Assembly (NCBI GenBank): GCA_020845895.1
Contig: JADLEX010000036.1
Location: forward strand, 1 to 64,000
Reading direction: 5' to 3'
Source of the DNA: Deltaproteobacteria bacterium
GTDB taxonomy: Bacteria; Lernaellota; Lernaellaia; JACKCT01
Length of the DNA stretch: 64,000 nucleotides
Shown here: one piece after another, positions 25,692-34,724 of the stretch
Layout of the letters: each line of letters begins with the position of its first letter
Position numbering within the stretch: the stretch's first letter is position 1
The notes under the pieces: generated by a model
What the model saw: the letters and a program-made list of their open reading frames with translations, nothing else
Databases searched by the model: none
What the model was told of the DNA's origin: nothing
Made by a program: the position numbers and the translations under genes

Positions 25692-26519
25692 TCAGTGTTC
25701 GGACGGCGCGGACATCGCGCGTTCGATGACCTTGTGCTGCTCTTCGCAGTATTCGGGACGCTGGACGTCGAGGAACACGCCGATGGGGGTTTTGCCCGCG
25801 CGCTCCTCCTCGCTCATCTTGTTCCACTTCTCGAGACGCACCGTGTTGTCCTTGTAGCGCTCGAGCATGTCCACCTGGCTCTTGAACGAATTGCGCCGCC
25901 CGTACGCGGTCCAGCAGTCGCACATCACGTCGACGACCGAGAAGCCCTTGTGCGCCAGCGCCTGGGCGAAGATCTTGTCCATCTGCGTCACGTGGTAGGC
26001 CGTCGTGCGCGCGACGAAGGTCGCCCCAGCCGCCATGGCGAGATTCACGGCGTCGATCGAATTCTCGATGTTGCCGTAGGGCTGCGTCGTCGTGGTCGCG
26101 CCGAAGGGCGTGGTCGGCGAGGTCTGCCCGCCGGTCATGCCGTAGATGTTGTTGTTGAAGATAATCAGCGTCATGTCGATGTTGCGCCGGCACGAGTGCA
26201 GGAAATGGTTCCCGCCGATGGCCAGCGAGTCGCCGTCGCCCGACACGATCACGACGTGCATGTTCGACTTCACCATCTTCACGCCCGTGGCGAATGCCAG
26301 CGCGCGACCGTGCGTGGTGTGCAGCGTGTTCGCGTCGATGTAGCCCGGCAGCCGGCTCGCGCAGCCGATGCCCGACACGAAGCACATGTCGTCCTTTTGC
26401 CAACCGAGCGAATCCACCGCGCGCAAAATGCCCTTGGTCACGATGCCGTGCGAACAGCCCGGGCACCAGATGTGCGGCAGGTTGTCGTTGCGCAGGTACT
26501 GTTGATAATTGAACGTCAT
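25692..26519 (-). CDS. korB: 2-oxoacid:ferredoxin oxidoreductase, beta subunit (TPP-binding)
   Basis: This is the 275-residue thiamine pyrophosphate subunit. The TPP motif starts at GDG (residues 94-96) and ends FNNNIYGMTGG (about 121-131). An N-terminal WCPGC (Cys19, Cys22), with further Cys at 46 and 53, supplies ligands for the intrinsic [4Fe-4S] cluster. The length fits short KorB/VorB proteins. It decarboxylates the 2-oxoacid with KorA and passes electrons to ferredoxin. It lies between korA and korC with short gaps and the same strand order as in other korDABC operons. Confidence 0.9.
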   Translation of the reverse strand: MTFNYQQYLRNDNLPHIWCPGCSHGIVTKGILRAVDSLGWQKDDMCFVSGIGCASRLPGYIDANTLHTTHGRALAFATGVKMVKSNMHVVIVSGDGDSLAIGGNHFLHSCRRNIDMTLIIFNNNIYGMTGGQTSPTTPFGATTTTQPYGNIENSIDAVNLAMAAGATFVARTTAYHVTQMDKIFAQALAHKGFSVVDVMCDCWTAYGRRNSFKSQVDMLERYKDNTVRLEKWNKMSEEERAGKTPIGVFLDVQRPEYCEEQHKVIERAMSAPSEH

Positions 26520-26576
26520 CCCCGACTCTCCATCGCGCGCGCCGGCGCGCGGGTGTTCCTGTGTTGTTCGTCCGAC

Positions 26577-27755
26577 CTAGAGTTCCTTGACCGCCTTGAT
26601 GATCTGCTTGGGCGAGAGCATCTCGGTGTCGACGCGGTTGACCGCGATCACGGGGCACGCGCCCCCCGCGAGCCGTTCGACCTCGAGCACGATCTGTCCC
26701 ATGTTCATCTCGGGAACCACGATCGCCTTGGCCTGTTTCGCCAGCTTGCGGATCTGCTGCTCGGGGAACGGCCACATCGTCTTGAGGCGGAAGAGGCCGA
26801 CCTTTTTGCCCGAGGCGCGCAGGCGCGTGACCGCCGCGCGAGCCGCGCGGGCGGAGGAGCCATAAGACACGAGCACGATCTCGGCGTCCTCCAGGTCGTA
26901 GGCCTCCCACTTCACGATGTCGTTGAAGCCCATGTCGATCTTGCGATGCAGTCGAAGGATTTGATCCTCGATCACCGCCGGGTCGTTGGTCGGGAAGCCG
27001 GTTTCGTCGTGCGCGAGGCCGGTGACGTGGAAGCGGTAGCCCTCGCCGTAGTCGGGAATGACCGGCACGAGCGAGCGCGGCACCTGGTACGCCGAGTAGT
27101 CGCCCGCATCGCGGCGGGGACGGCGGCGGTTCTGCACGTTGACCGTGGCGGGTTTGGGCAGGAAGAGCCGTTCGCGCATGTGGCCGATGATCTCGTCGGC
27201 CAGGAGGATCACCGGGGTACGGTAGCGTTCGGCGATGTTGAACGCGCGCACGGTCTCCCAGAACAGCTCTTCGATGGAGTCGGGCGTGAACACGACGATC
27301 GGATGGTCGCCGTGGGTGCCCCAGCGCGCCTGCATCACGTCGCCCTGCGAGGGCTTGGTCGGCACACCGGTCGAAGGGCCGCCGCGCATGACGTTGACGA
27401 TCACGCACGGAATTTCGGCGATGCATCCATAACCGATGTTCTCCTGCTTGAGCGAGAAGCCCGGGCCGCTGGTGGCGGTCATGACCTTCGCGCCGGCGAG
27501 CGACGCGCCGAGAATCGCCGCCATGCTGGCGATCTCGTCTTCCATCTGCAGGAAGTAGCCGCCGAGCTCGGGCAGTCGCTTGGCAAGCGTCTCGGCGACC
27601 TCCGATGACGGCGTGATAGGATACCCGGCGTAGAACCGGCAGCCCGCGTAGAGCGCGCCCTCGGCGATCGCGTCGTTGCCGCTCATGAGCTTCAGGCCCG
27701 GCGTGAAATTCGCCTTCCGTGCGCCGATGCCTCGGCTGTTGTCGAATGCCTGCAT
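26577..27755 (-). CDS. korA: 2-oxoacid:ferredoxin oxidoreductase, alpha subunit
   Basis: The protein has 392 residues from the ATG at 27755, which is preceded by GGAGG and shares its A with the korD stop (TGATG). The pyrimidine-binding domain shows LYAGCRFYAGYPITPSSEVAE and ATSGPGFSLKQENIGYG, where the GPG turn and the conserved Glu that activates TPP lie. The C-terminal transketolase-like domain has KVGLFRLKTMWPFPEQ and AIVVPEMNMGQ, typical of KorA. There is no fused gamma domain, matching the separate korC. Longer upstream frames read into korD and are rejected. Confidence 0.9.
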   Translation of the reverse strand: MQAFDNSRGIGARKANFTPGLKLMSGNDAIAEGALYAGCRFYAGYPITPSSEVAETLAKRLPELGGYFLQMEDEIASMAAILGASLAGAKVMTATSGPGFSLKQENIGYGCIAEIPCVIVNVMRGGPSTGVPTKPSQGDVMQARWGTHGDHPIVVFTPDSIEELFWETVRAFNIAERYRTPVILLADEIIGHMRERLFLPKPATVNVQNRRRPRRDAGDYSAYQVPRSLVPVIPDYGEGYRFHVTGLAHDETGFPTNDPAVIEDQILRLHRKIDMGFNDIVKWEAYDLEDAEIVLVSYGSSARAARAAVTRLRASGKKVGLFRLKTMWPFPEQQIRKLAKQAKAIVVPEMNMGQIVLEVERLAGGACPVIAVNRVDTEMLSPKQIIKAVKEL

Positions 27756-28060
27756 CACGCCACCTCCCCGATCAGAATCGCGAAGTCGGGGCAGCGCAGC
27801 TCGCACAGCATGCAGCCGTTGCAAAGCTCACCCTTGACCACGATCACCTTGCCCGACTTCATCGCGAGCACGTCCTTGGGACACGCAACCACGCACAGGT
27901 CGCAGCCCTTGCAGTACTCGTTGATGATCGTGATCGTCGGGGGAGCCTTCTTCTTGCCCGTGCCCGCCGCACACTCGGAGTCGTCTTTTTGCGGCACGGC
28001 CGCGGCGACCGCGGCGGCTTCGACGGTCGGGCTCTCGCCCGCGCCTGGCGCTTCTGACAT
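27755..28060 (-). CDS. korD: Ferredoxin-type delta subunit, 2 x [4Fe-4S]
   Basis: The 101-residue ferredoxin subunit has two complete cluster motifs: Cys50-x2-Cys53-x2-Cys56-x3-Cys60-Pro and Cys80-x2-Cys83-x2-Cys86-x3-Cys90-Pro. The first 40 residues are an Ala/Lys-rich extension not needed for cluster binding. It moves electrons from the alpha/beta active site to external ferredoxin. The order D-A-B-C and the one-base overlap with korA mark an operon. A GGAGAA site precedes the ATG. Confidence 0.9.
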   Translation of the reverse strand: MSEAPGAGESPTVEAAAVAAAVPQKDDSECAAGTGKKKAPPTITIINEYCKGCDLCVVACPKDVLAMKSGKVIVVKGELCNGCMLCELRCPDFAILIGEVA

Positions 28061-28120
28061 ATCCCGTTCTCCTTCACGGCCGCGGCCGGTCTAGGCCGGG
28101 CGCGGCGACCCGAAATTACC

Positions 28121-28139
28121 GGCGCCCCACACGGGCGCC
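28121..28139 (-). terminator. GC hairpin between fumarase beta and korD
   Basis: GGCGCCC and GGGCGCC arms (7 pairs, 5-base loop) lie just after the fumarase beta stop. No T-run follows, so it may instead attenuate or separate the two halves of the fum-kor run. Confidence 0.3.
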
Positions 28140-28144
28140 ACTCG

Positions 28145-28735
28145 TCACGAAGCCGTTTTTTTCCAGCGCGCGCGGCCGTCCTGATACAGGTCTCCGCCCG
28201 CCGCGTCGTGCACCACCACGACCGGGAACTCGTCGACAGTCAGCTTGCGCACCGCCTCCGCGCCCAGGTCCTCGAACGCGATCACCTCGGCCGCCGTGAT
28301 GCGCTGGGAGATCAACGCTCCCGCGCCGCCCGTCGCACCGAAATACACGCACCCGTGTTTTTGCATGGCCTCGCGCACGGCGGCCGCGCGCGCGCCCTTG
28401 CCGATCATTCCGCGCAGGCCCAGTACGATCAGCGTGGGCGAGTAGGCATCCATGCGGTACGCGGTGGTCGGTCCCGCCGACCCGATCGCATAACCCTCGC
28501 GCGCGGGAGTGGGCCCGACGAAATAGATGACCTGACCGTCGACGTCGAAGGGCAGGGGTTCGCCCTTTTCGATCGCGGCGACGAGCCGAGCATGAGCCGC
28601 GTCGCGCGCGGTGTAGATGACGCCCGACAGAAGCACCCGGTCGCCGACGCGCAGGTCGCGCGTGGCTTCATCGGTGAGGGGAGTCGTCAGACGAATCACG
28701 CGGTCGCCGGTCGAAGTGTCGCGGTCGCCGGTCAT
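28145..28735 (-). CDS. Class I fumarate hydratase, beta (C-terminal) subunit
   Basis: The 196-residue protein equals the C-terminal domain of iron-sulfur (class I) fumarases and related tartrate dehydratases. It has IRLTTPLTDEATRDLRVGDRVLLSG near the start, YFVGPTPAREGYAIGSAGPTTAYRMD and GMIGKGA, then GCVYFGATGGAGALISQRI, which forms much of the substrate pocket. Two-subunit class I fumarases occur in anaerobes and many deep lineages. Its ATG overlaps the alpha-subunit stop (ATGA at 28732-28735), so the subunits are made in equal amounts. Confidence 0.88.
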   Translation of the reverse strand: MTGDRDTSTGDRVIRLTTPLTDEATRDLRVGDRVLLSGVIYTARDAAHARLVAAIEKGEPLPFDVDGQVIYFVGPTPAREGYAIGSAGPTTAYRMDAYSPTLIVLGLRGMIGKGARAAAVREAMQKHGCVYFGATGGAGALISQRITAAEVIAFEDLGAEAVRKLTVDEFPVVVVHDAAGGDLYQDGRARWKKTAS

Positions 28736-29574
28736 AGGACGACCTCCTTGTGCCGCGCCGAATGGCACTGGATGTTCACGGCCACGGGCAGACTGGCGAT
28801 ATGGCACGGCATCGTCTCGATGTGCACCGCGAGCGCGGTCTGCGTTCCGCCGAGTCCCATGGGCCCTACCCCGAGCGCGTTGACGCGGTCGAGTAACTCA
28901 CGCTCGAGGTCCGCATAGAACGGATCGGGATTCGGCTCTCCGACGTGACGAAAAACGGCCTTTTTCGCCAGAAACGCACACTTCTCGAAGTTGCCGCCGA
29001 TGCCGACGCCGACGATGATCGGCGGGCAGGGGTTGCCGCCGGCCTGGTCGACCCAGTCCACGACGAATTTCTTGACGCCTTCGACTCCCGCGGACGGGGG
29101 CAGCACGCGGCACATGCTCATGTTCTCGCTGCCGCCGCCCTTTGCCGCCATCGCGATCGTGATCGTGTCGCCCGCGACGAGTTCCACGTGGATCATGGCG
29201 GGCGTATTGTCCTTCGTGTTGACCCTTCGCAGCGGGTCTTTCACGAGGCTCTTTCGCAGGTATCCCTGCTCGTATCCGCGACGCATGCCGTCGTTGATCG
29301 CGTCGGTCACGAGGCCGCCCTCGACGCGCACGGCGTCGCCCAGTTTCACCAGGAAAACGGCTACGCCGGTGTCCTGGCACAGGGGCAATTCGCCGCCCCG
29401 GGCGATCTTCGCGTTCTGCAGAATCTCGTCGAAAATCTGGCGCGCGACGGGCGATTCCTCGCGCTCACGGGCCGCCTTGAGCGCACTTTCCACGTCCTCG
29501 GGCAGCTCGTAACACGCCCGGACGCACAGCTCGGCGACCGCATCCACGACCGTCTGGTACGGAACGGTTCTCAT
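28732..29574 (-). CDS. Class I fumarate hydratase, alpha (N-terminal) subunit
   Basis: The 280-residue protein carries the [4Fe-4S] dehydratase domain: LCQDTG with Cys66, the KGGGSEN loop at 145-151, and further Cys at 155, 183 and 199 (GGNFEKC) from which the remaining cluster ligands come. The length and HVELVAGDTITI fit fumarase or L(+)-tartrate dehydratase alpha. Fumarase is favoured because the genes head an operon with 2-oxoacid:ferredoxin oxidoreductase, giving neighbouring TCA-cycle steps. Such an oxygen-sensitive pair suits an anaerobic or microaerobic lifestyle. Confidence 0.88.
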   Translation of the reverse strand: MRTVPYQTVVDAVAELCVRACYELPEDVESALKAAREREESPVARQIFDEILQNAKIARGGELPLCQDTGVAVFLVKLGDAVRVEGGLVTDAINDGMRRGYEQGYLRKSLVKDPLRRVNTKDNTPAMIHVELVAGDTITIAMAAKGGGSENMSMCRVLPPSAGVEGVKKFVVDWVDQAGGNPCPPIIVGVGIGGNFEKCAFLAKKAVFRHVGEPNPDPFYADLERELLDRVNALGVGPMGLGGTQTALAVHIETMPCHIASLPVAVNIQCHSARHKEVVL

Positions 29575-29702
29575 GGCGCCGGATTATATGATCTGGATCA
29601 GGATTGTCTACATGGAAATGGACTTCGTCTGGAGTTTTTGTAAAAAATCTTCCAAACGGTACGTCGTGGACCTTGCGAAAGGAGGGTTCGGAACCGGGGT
29701 TT

Positions 29703-31013
29703 CTACTGCTGATTTCGCCACTGGGCGGCGAGTTCCTTCGATTTTTTCAGATCGGCGTAGCTTTCGTCGAGCCGCCCCATGGCCTCGTAAACCTTGGAAC
29801 GCATCTCATAGAGATTCGGATTTTTCGGCGACACCGCGATGGCTTCGGCATAAACGGCGAGCGCTTTTTCCGGGTCCTTTCGCGCCATGAAGACCGACGC
29901 CTTGGCGATGTACGGCTCGATGTAGCGCTTTTCGACCTCGATGGCCTTGTTGAAGTCGGCGAGCGCGGCGTCGAGGTCGTCCTGCAGGGCATAGGCATTG
30001 CCGCGCATGTACAGCGATTCGTAGTCTTTCGGCTCCATCGCGATGGCTTTGCCGAACTCCGCCACCGCCTCGTCCTTCTTGCCGCGCGCGGTCAGGACCA
30101 TCCCCAATACCTTGCGGCTCTTCGCTCCATCGCGCACCTTCAGCAGCGCTCGCGCCGAGGTCTCCGCGTCGGCGAAACGGTTATCCTGAAGCTCGGCCAT
30201 GGTCCTCTCGAACCACGCTTCCTCGCTCGCCGGCGCGTATTCGGTTCCCTTGGCGAAATCGCTCACCGCGCGGTCCAAGTCTCCTTGAAGTTGAAATAAC
30301 TTACCCCGGCGGATGTAGCAGGACGAGAATTTCGGCGCGAGCATGACGCAGCGGTCGAGATCGGTCCGCGCTTCGCCCGAACGCTCCTGCATGAGATAGA
30401 CCCCACCCCGGCCCAGATACGCCTTGGCGCTGTTCGGATCGAGTTCGATGGCCTTCTGATAGTCGCGCTCGGCCTCGGCGAATCGCCCAAGACGCAGGCG
30501 CACCTCGCCGCGCGCGATGAAATACTCGGTGTTCTTCGGCTCCATGCCGATCGCCGCGTCGAGGTCGGCGATGGCGTCGTCGAATCGCCCCTGCGCCATG
30601 CGGATCGCCCCGCGCGCGTAATAGAGCTCGCCGCTCGCTTCGGCCGAAATGGCCTGCGTGGCGACGGTCTCCGCGTCCTTGGGCTGACCTTTTTGCAGGA
30701 GCACGATCGACTTGTGGCCGAGCGCCTCCGCGAATTTCGGTTCGAGGGCGAGCGCCTTGTCGAGATTGGCGAGGGCCTTGTCGATGTTGCCCATCGACGA
30801 CTCGGCCTTGCCGAGCAGAAACCAGTAGTCGGCGTCGAGCGCGTCGCCGCCGGCTTCCACGGCCTTGAGCTGCGTCATCGCACCGGCGAAATCGCCCGTC
30901 GCGAGTTTCTTCTCGACCTCGGCCTTCCAGCCGGTGTAATTCTTGGCCGCGTTCGCCGCACCCGCCCAAGCGACGCACGCAAACACCATCGCCACGATCG
31001 CGATTCGCTTCAT
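29703..31013 (-). CDS. Secreted TPR-repeat protein
   Basis: The protein has 436 residues. A cleavable signal peptide (about 1-22, ANA/AKN) is followed by about eleven tetratricopeptide repeats with regular 34-residue spacing, for example YYARGAIRMAQGRFDDAIADLDAAI. There is no Cys at the cleavage site, so it should be a free periplasmic scaffold. No enzymatic domain is present. It stands alone between the fumarase promoter region and the Asp-stalk gene at 31068. Partners cannot be inferred. Confidence 0.85.
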   Translation of the reverse strand: MKRIAIVAMVFACVAWAGAANAAKNYTGWKAEVEKKLATGDFAGAMTQLKAVEAGGDALDADYWFLLGKAESSMGNIDKALANLDKALALEPKFAEALGHKSIVLLQKGQPKDAETVATQAISAEASGELYYARGAIRMAQGRFDDAIADLDAAIGMEPKNTEYFIARGEVRLRLGRFAEAERDYQKAIELDPNSAKAYLGRGGVYLMQERSGEARTDLDRCVMLAPKFSSCYIRRGKLFQLQGDLDRAVSDFAKGTEYAPASEEAWFERTMAELQDNRFADAETSARALLKVRDGAKSRKVLGMVLTARGKKDEAVAEFGKAIAMEPKDYESLYMRGNAYALQDDLDAALADFNKAIEVEKRYIEPYIAKASVFMARKDPEKALAVYAEAIAVSPKNPNLYEMRSKVYEAMGRLDESYADLKKSKELAAQWRNQQ

Positions 31014-31067
31014 CGGAAATTCCGCCCCTCGAATTGCGCGAATCCTAGTCGCCTCGTGCGCGCGCGG

Positions 31068-32660
31068 TCAACACCCGCAGCCGTCGTCACCATCGTCATC
31101 GCCACCCGCGGAAGGAGCGGGCGCCGTGTCGTCGTCCGTCGCGGCATCGTCATCCGTCGTGTCATCGTCGTTGGCGTCATCGTCGGCCGTCGTGTCGTCA
31201 TCCGTCGCGTCGTCATCGGCATCGTCATCGGACGCGTCATCGTCCGCGTCGTCGTCCGTGTCGTCGTCCGTAGGTTCGATCAGGTCGTCGTCGCCGTAAG
31301 GCCCGTCGCCCGGCAGCAGTCCGTAATACACGCCGAACCAGTACGCGATGAGGTAGTCGAGACCCGGGCCCGTCTCCGCCGGATTTTCCTCGCCCGTGCA
31401 TTCGACGTGGTAGGGACTGCGTTCCCACAGGTGCGATTCCCAGCAGCGGTTCTCGACCTGATGCGCCTCGGCGGTTTGCGGGTCGATGTCGAACCCCGTG
31501 AGCTGCTCGATCCAGGGATTCGCCGTGAGAAGTTCATCGGCCCACACCGAGAAGGGATCGAGCGGCAGAACCGGACACTCGACCGCGCGCCGGTAATTGG
31601 GCGCTTCGTTCATCACGGTCAGACCGTGGATCACGTCGTCGCGCACCGCGTCGATCTCATCCTCGTCGCAGCCGCCGAATCGAACGCACTGCGCGTACCA
31701 CACGGCGTCGAAAAACGCGGCGTGCGTGTTGACGACGTTGTAGCGGACGTTCACCTCCCAGATGCGCCGCAGGTGCTCGCCGCGCTCGCGGTCGGGCCAC
31801 AGACGAAAGATCGCCTGCCACACGGGGTGGTTGTTGATGAACGCGTAGTAGTCGAAGTACTTGTTGAACCACGAAAAGGTCGAGAGCCACATGTAGGTCT
31901 TGTTGCGCTCGTACTCATCGTCGCGAAGCTGTGCGATGTCGGCGTCGCCTGTCACGTGCGCGGCCTGCACGAGAATCTCGAGGCGGATGTCGGGCAGGAT
32001 CTCGGCGGCGGAGTACGTGTCGCCCCAGGGGTCGATGATGATCCAGTTCTGGGCGTCGAGCGCCTCGACCATTTCGACGAAATCCTCGCGGATCGTCTGG
32101 CGCATCGCCGCCGCATCGTCCTCGGGGTCGTCGCGCAGCGCGTCGTAGGCCCACGTCAGGCCCCAAAACCACGTGATGTACTTGTCACGCACGTTGTGGC
32201 CGAGCCAGAAATCATCCGCGTATTCGCCGGTGCCGTCGTAGCGGTTGTCGCCGCCCATCGACTCGACATTCCACGGCGCTTCGTCGATGCCGGCGTAGCG
32301 CGCGATGTAGCCCGGATGACCCGTGATGTCGTGCAGGATGTGCAGGTAGTGGGCGATGCGCAGGATCTCCGCGCGCGCGAGCGCCTCGCCCGTGACCATG
32401 TAACGCAGGGCCTGCGTCGTGAGGTAAAAGCCCGTCCAGTCGCCGCTGTCGCCCGAGCCGACGGTCCGGTAGATCTCCTGCCGCGTGCCGTCGGTGAACA
32501 TGATGTCGCTGACGCCGCCGAGGCCGGTGGAGTGCCACTCGCGCAGGAACGTCTCGTAGTCGTTCGCCTTCTGGTGCAGGTACGGATCGAAATCCGCGGC
32601 GAATCCCGTTGACGCAAAGACCGCGAGCATCACCAGCGCGGCCGCAATCGAACGTGTCAT
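31068..32660 (-). CDS. Secreted helical-barrel-like protein with C-terminal Asp stalk and GCGC end
   Basis: The protein has 530 residues from the ATG at 32660, which has a GGGGGTG site; an upstream GTG at 32675 is less likely. The signal peptide ends FAADF, with no lipobox. The body is alpha-helical and rich in W/Y (GDWTGFYLTTQALRYMVTG, FWLGHNVRDKYITWFWG), like six-hairpin glycosidase-type barrels, but I see no named family. It is paralogous to the lipoprotein at 60898-62496 along most of its length. After FGVYYGLLPGD comes an acidic DDDx stalk of about 60 residues, and the protein ends exactly GDDGCGC. The stalk is therefore at the opposite end from that of its paralogue. Confidence 0.75.
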   Translation of the reverse strand: MTRSIAAALVMLAVFASTGFAADFDPYLHQKANDYETFLREWHSTGLGGVSDIMFTDGTRQEIYRTVGSGDSGDWTGFYLTTQALRYMVTGEALARAEILRIAHYLHILHDITGHPGYIARYAGIDEAPWNVESMGGDNRYDGTGEYADDFWLGHNVRDKYITWFWGLTWAYDALRDDPEDDAAAMRQTIREDFVEMVEALDAQNWIIIDPWGDTYSAAEILPDIRLEILVQAAHVTGDADIAQLRDDEYERNKTYMWLSTFSWFNKYFDYYAFINNHPVWQAIFRLWPDRERGEHLRRIWEVNVRYNVVNTHAAFFDAVWYAQCVRFGGCDEDEIDAVRDDVIHGLTVMNEAPNYRRAVECPVLPLDPFSVWADELLTANPWIEQLTGFDIDPQTAEAHQVENRCWESHLWERSPYHVECTGEENPAETGPGLDYLIAYWFGVYYGLLPGDGPYGDDDLIEPTDDDTDDDADDDASDDDADDDATDDDTTADDDANDDDTTDDDAATDDDTAPAPSAGGDDDGDDGCGC

Positions 32661-32721
32661 GCAACGCACCCCCACGCGAAACGAGGCATTCTTGTCGCTA
32701 CGCGCGAGGGTGTCCAGCGCG

Positions 32722-32752
32722 AAAAAGAACGGGCGCGGTCGAAACCGCGCCC
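32722..32752 (-). terminator. Rho-independent terminator
   Basis: On the minus strand a 9-pair GC stem (32744-32752 with 32731-32739) and 4-base loop is followed by GTTCTTTTT. It lies 26 bases past the stop of the gene at 32778-34448. Confidence 0.75.
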
Positions 32753-32777
32753 GTCGTCGAGTCCGATACTTGTGCGA

Positions 32778-34448
32778 TTACTTGAACGCGAACCAGTCGA
32801 TCGCGCCGACCGAGTCGTAGATCTTGTCGCCCACGTCGGAGATCGTCACGATGATCGTGATCGTGCTCATGTCGGCGGGCAGATCCACGGTTGCGGTCTG
32901 GCCGACGTTGGTGTCGGCGGGCACGCCGCGCGGCGTGGTTTCGTCGTCCGATCCCCACTTCAGTTTACCGTCGAGCTTGCCCGGGCCGTTGCTGTGCGGG
33001 GCGGCGCTCGTCGGGTTGTACACCGCGTCGGTCGACACGCCGACCTGCGCGATCGTCGCCGCCGCGTCGGCCGCGAGGATCGCATCCCAGTCGTCATCGA
33101 GCGCGATGTTGTTCACCGTGCGGTTGACCAGGTACGACGGCGCACCCTGCACGATGACGGTGAGAATGTCGTTGTAAACGCTGCCGACCCACTCCTCGTA
33201 TTCCTGGCTCAGGAAGTTGTACGAGAGTTCGAGCTGCGTCGCGCCCGAGGGAACCGGCGTGGTGTAGGTCATGGTGCAGCTCGCCACCGTGCCCTGCAGC
33301 GCGCCCGAGGAAAGATACAGGTACATGGATTCGCTGCCGCCGGGGAACACTTCGCCGTAGGCGTCGCCGCTCGTGCCGTAGATCTGGCAGTCGCCGGTCA
33401 CTTGCCAACCGGCCAGCGAACCGTCCTCGAAGTCGATCACGCCCATGTCGTCGTCGTCGGCATCGTCGTCCGCGTCATCGTCCGCATCGTCATCCGCGTC
33501 GTCATCCGCGTCATCGTCGGCGGTGTCATCGTCGGCGGTGTCGTCGTCCGCTGTGTCATCGTCGGCAGTGTCGTCGTCGGCGGTGTCGTCGTCCGCTGTG
33601 TCATCGTCGGCGGTATCGTCATCGGCGGTGTCGTCGTCGGCAGTGTCGTCGTCATCGTCGTCGGCCGGAACCGGCGGGCAGCACTCGCAAACGCCCGCGT
33701 TGACCGCGTTGGTGCCGTCCTCGAACTGATCGCTTTCCGGCGTGCCCTCGGCATCCTTCGGGTTCGGATTGGTCGCCGTGTCGGTGACCGGAGCGGCCGC
33801 CGCGCACGCGCACTCGTCGTTGGAGACGGTCACCGCGCCGGGGACGCCGTCGAGCGTCGGCAGCGCGAAGGAGCCGTCGTCCGCGGAGTAGGTGAAGAAA
33901 CCGCCCGCCGTGATGACCGCGAGCGCGCCGGAGATCGGCTCGCCGCTGCACTCGACGGTCCCGTGGATGTAACCGTTGGGGTTGTCGGCGTAGAAGATCG
34001 CGTACCAGCCTTCGCCCGACTCGCCGATCGAGTCGCCGAGCTTCTCGATCGTCTCGGTGTCGAGCTTCAGGACGTTGTCCTGGATGATGAGCTTGTTCGC
34101 GTAACGCAGGCGCTTGCCGAAGCCGGCCAGATCGTCCACGCGGGCGAAGGCAATCATGTCGTTGATTTCGGACAGATCGATTCCCTCGATCTCGTCGAGC
34201 AGCGTCAGGTCGACGGCGAAGTCGTCCTCGACGAGATCGACCTTGTCGCCCTTGAGCTCGACGGCGAACAGGAAGTGCCAGCCGTCCGGGACCTCGATGC
34301 CGAGTTCGTCAGAATCGAACTCGATTTCGAAACCCAGGGCGTCTTCGAGCGCGTCTTCGGCGTCCTCGGCGTCTTCGCTCGTGCAGCCCGCAAAGGCCAG
34401 CAGCGCGAACATCGCGAGGAGCCAGGAACCGTACCGTAGCATACTCAT
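32778..34448 (-). CDS. Asp-stalk lipoprotein with central stalk and choice-of-anchor-like C-terminal domain
   Basis: The protein has 556 residues from the ATG at 34448, which has AAGGAGG 6 bases upstream. The lipobox ends LAFAGC and is followed by SEDAEDAEDALEDA. Residues 25-250 are an N-terminal domain including a GYIHGTVECSGEPISGALAVI segment that looks like a carboxypeptidase-regulatory beta sandwich. A Cys-rich turn (VCECCPPVP) leads to a stalk of about 75 residues of TADDD/ADDD units. The C-terminal 200 residues start MGVIDFEDGSLAGW and hold SYNFLSQEYEEWVGS with YNDILTVIV, resembling choice-of-anchor surface domains. Unusually, the stalk is between domains. The unit has its own promoter and terminator. 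Confidence 0.75.
   Translation of the reverse strand: MSMLRYGSWLLAMFALLAFAGCTSEDAEDAEDALEDALGFEIEFDSDELGIEVPDGWHFLFAVELKGDKVDLVEDDFAVDLTLLDEIEGIDLSEINDMIAFARVDDLAGFGKRLRYANKLIIQDNVLKLDTETIEKLGDSIGESGEGWYAIFYADNPNGYIHGTVECSGEPISGALAVITAGGFFTYSADDGSFALPTLDGVPGAVTVSNDECACAAAAPVTDTATNPNPKDAEGTPESDQFEDGTNAVNAGVCECCPPVPADDDDDDTADDDTADDDTADDDTADDDTADDDTADDDTADDDTADDDTADDDADDDADDDADDDADDDADDDDMGVIDFEDGSLAGWQVTGDCQIYGTSGDAYGEVFPGGSESMYLYLSSGALQGTVASCTMTYTTPVPSGATQLELSYNFLSQEYEEWVGSVYNDILTVIVQGAPSYLVNRTVNNIALDDDWDAILAADAAATIAQVGVSTDAVYNPTSAAPHSNGPGKLDGKLKWGSDDETTPRGVPADTNVGQTATVDLPADMSTITIIVTISDVGDKIYDSVGAIDWFAFK
33438..33662. repeat. In-frame minisatellite encoding the central Asp stalk
   Basis: A 15-base unit encoding TADDD is repeated nine times, followed by 12-base ADDD units. 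The unit differs from that at 23512-23793 (Ala instead of Ser), so each gene has amplified its own version. Confidence 0.75.
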
Positions 34449-34514
34449 CGTAACCCTCCTTGGGCTAATGGTTCTTCGCCCCTGGTCCAACCGCATGGAC
34501 ATTCAATGGCGCTA

Positions 34515-34543
34515 TCAATAATTACAGGCGCAGCCGTTGTCAA
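34515..34543 (-). promoter_or_regulatory. Promoter candidate for the Asp-stalk lipoprotein
   Basis: On the minus strand TTGACA (34543-34538) and TATTGA (34520-34515) are 17 bases apart, about 65 bases before the ATG at 34448. The rest of the gap to 34724 shows nothing recognisable. Confidence 0.4.
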
Positions 34544-34724
34544 CGAAAATTTCGGCGCGCTCCGAGCGAACGCGCGGGAACCAACGCGTAACCGGCTGAT
34601 ATTGCTGGGAAAGTTTCTCCTTGTGATTTCTTGGCGGCGCATGCCGCCCGAATGACGCGGTCGATGAAAGTCATGACCCACGGTCAACCACCGCAGCCAA
34701 ACCCGTCAAAACCGGACTGGTCAA

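Noticed and set aside
32772..34439. A long plus-strand frame rich in Val/Ile/Gly (VVVGGVVVGG-type) opposite the Asp-stalk lipoprotein; similar frames at 30693-32612 and 3442-5016
   Set aside because: They are reverse readings of GAC/GAT repeats and neighbouring codons. The minus-strand genes have signals, lipoboxes, ribosome sites and terminators.
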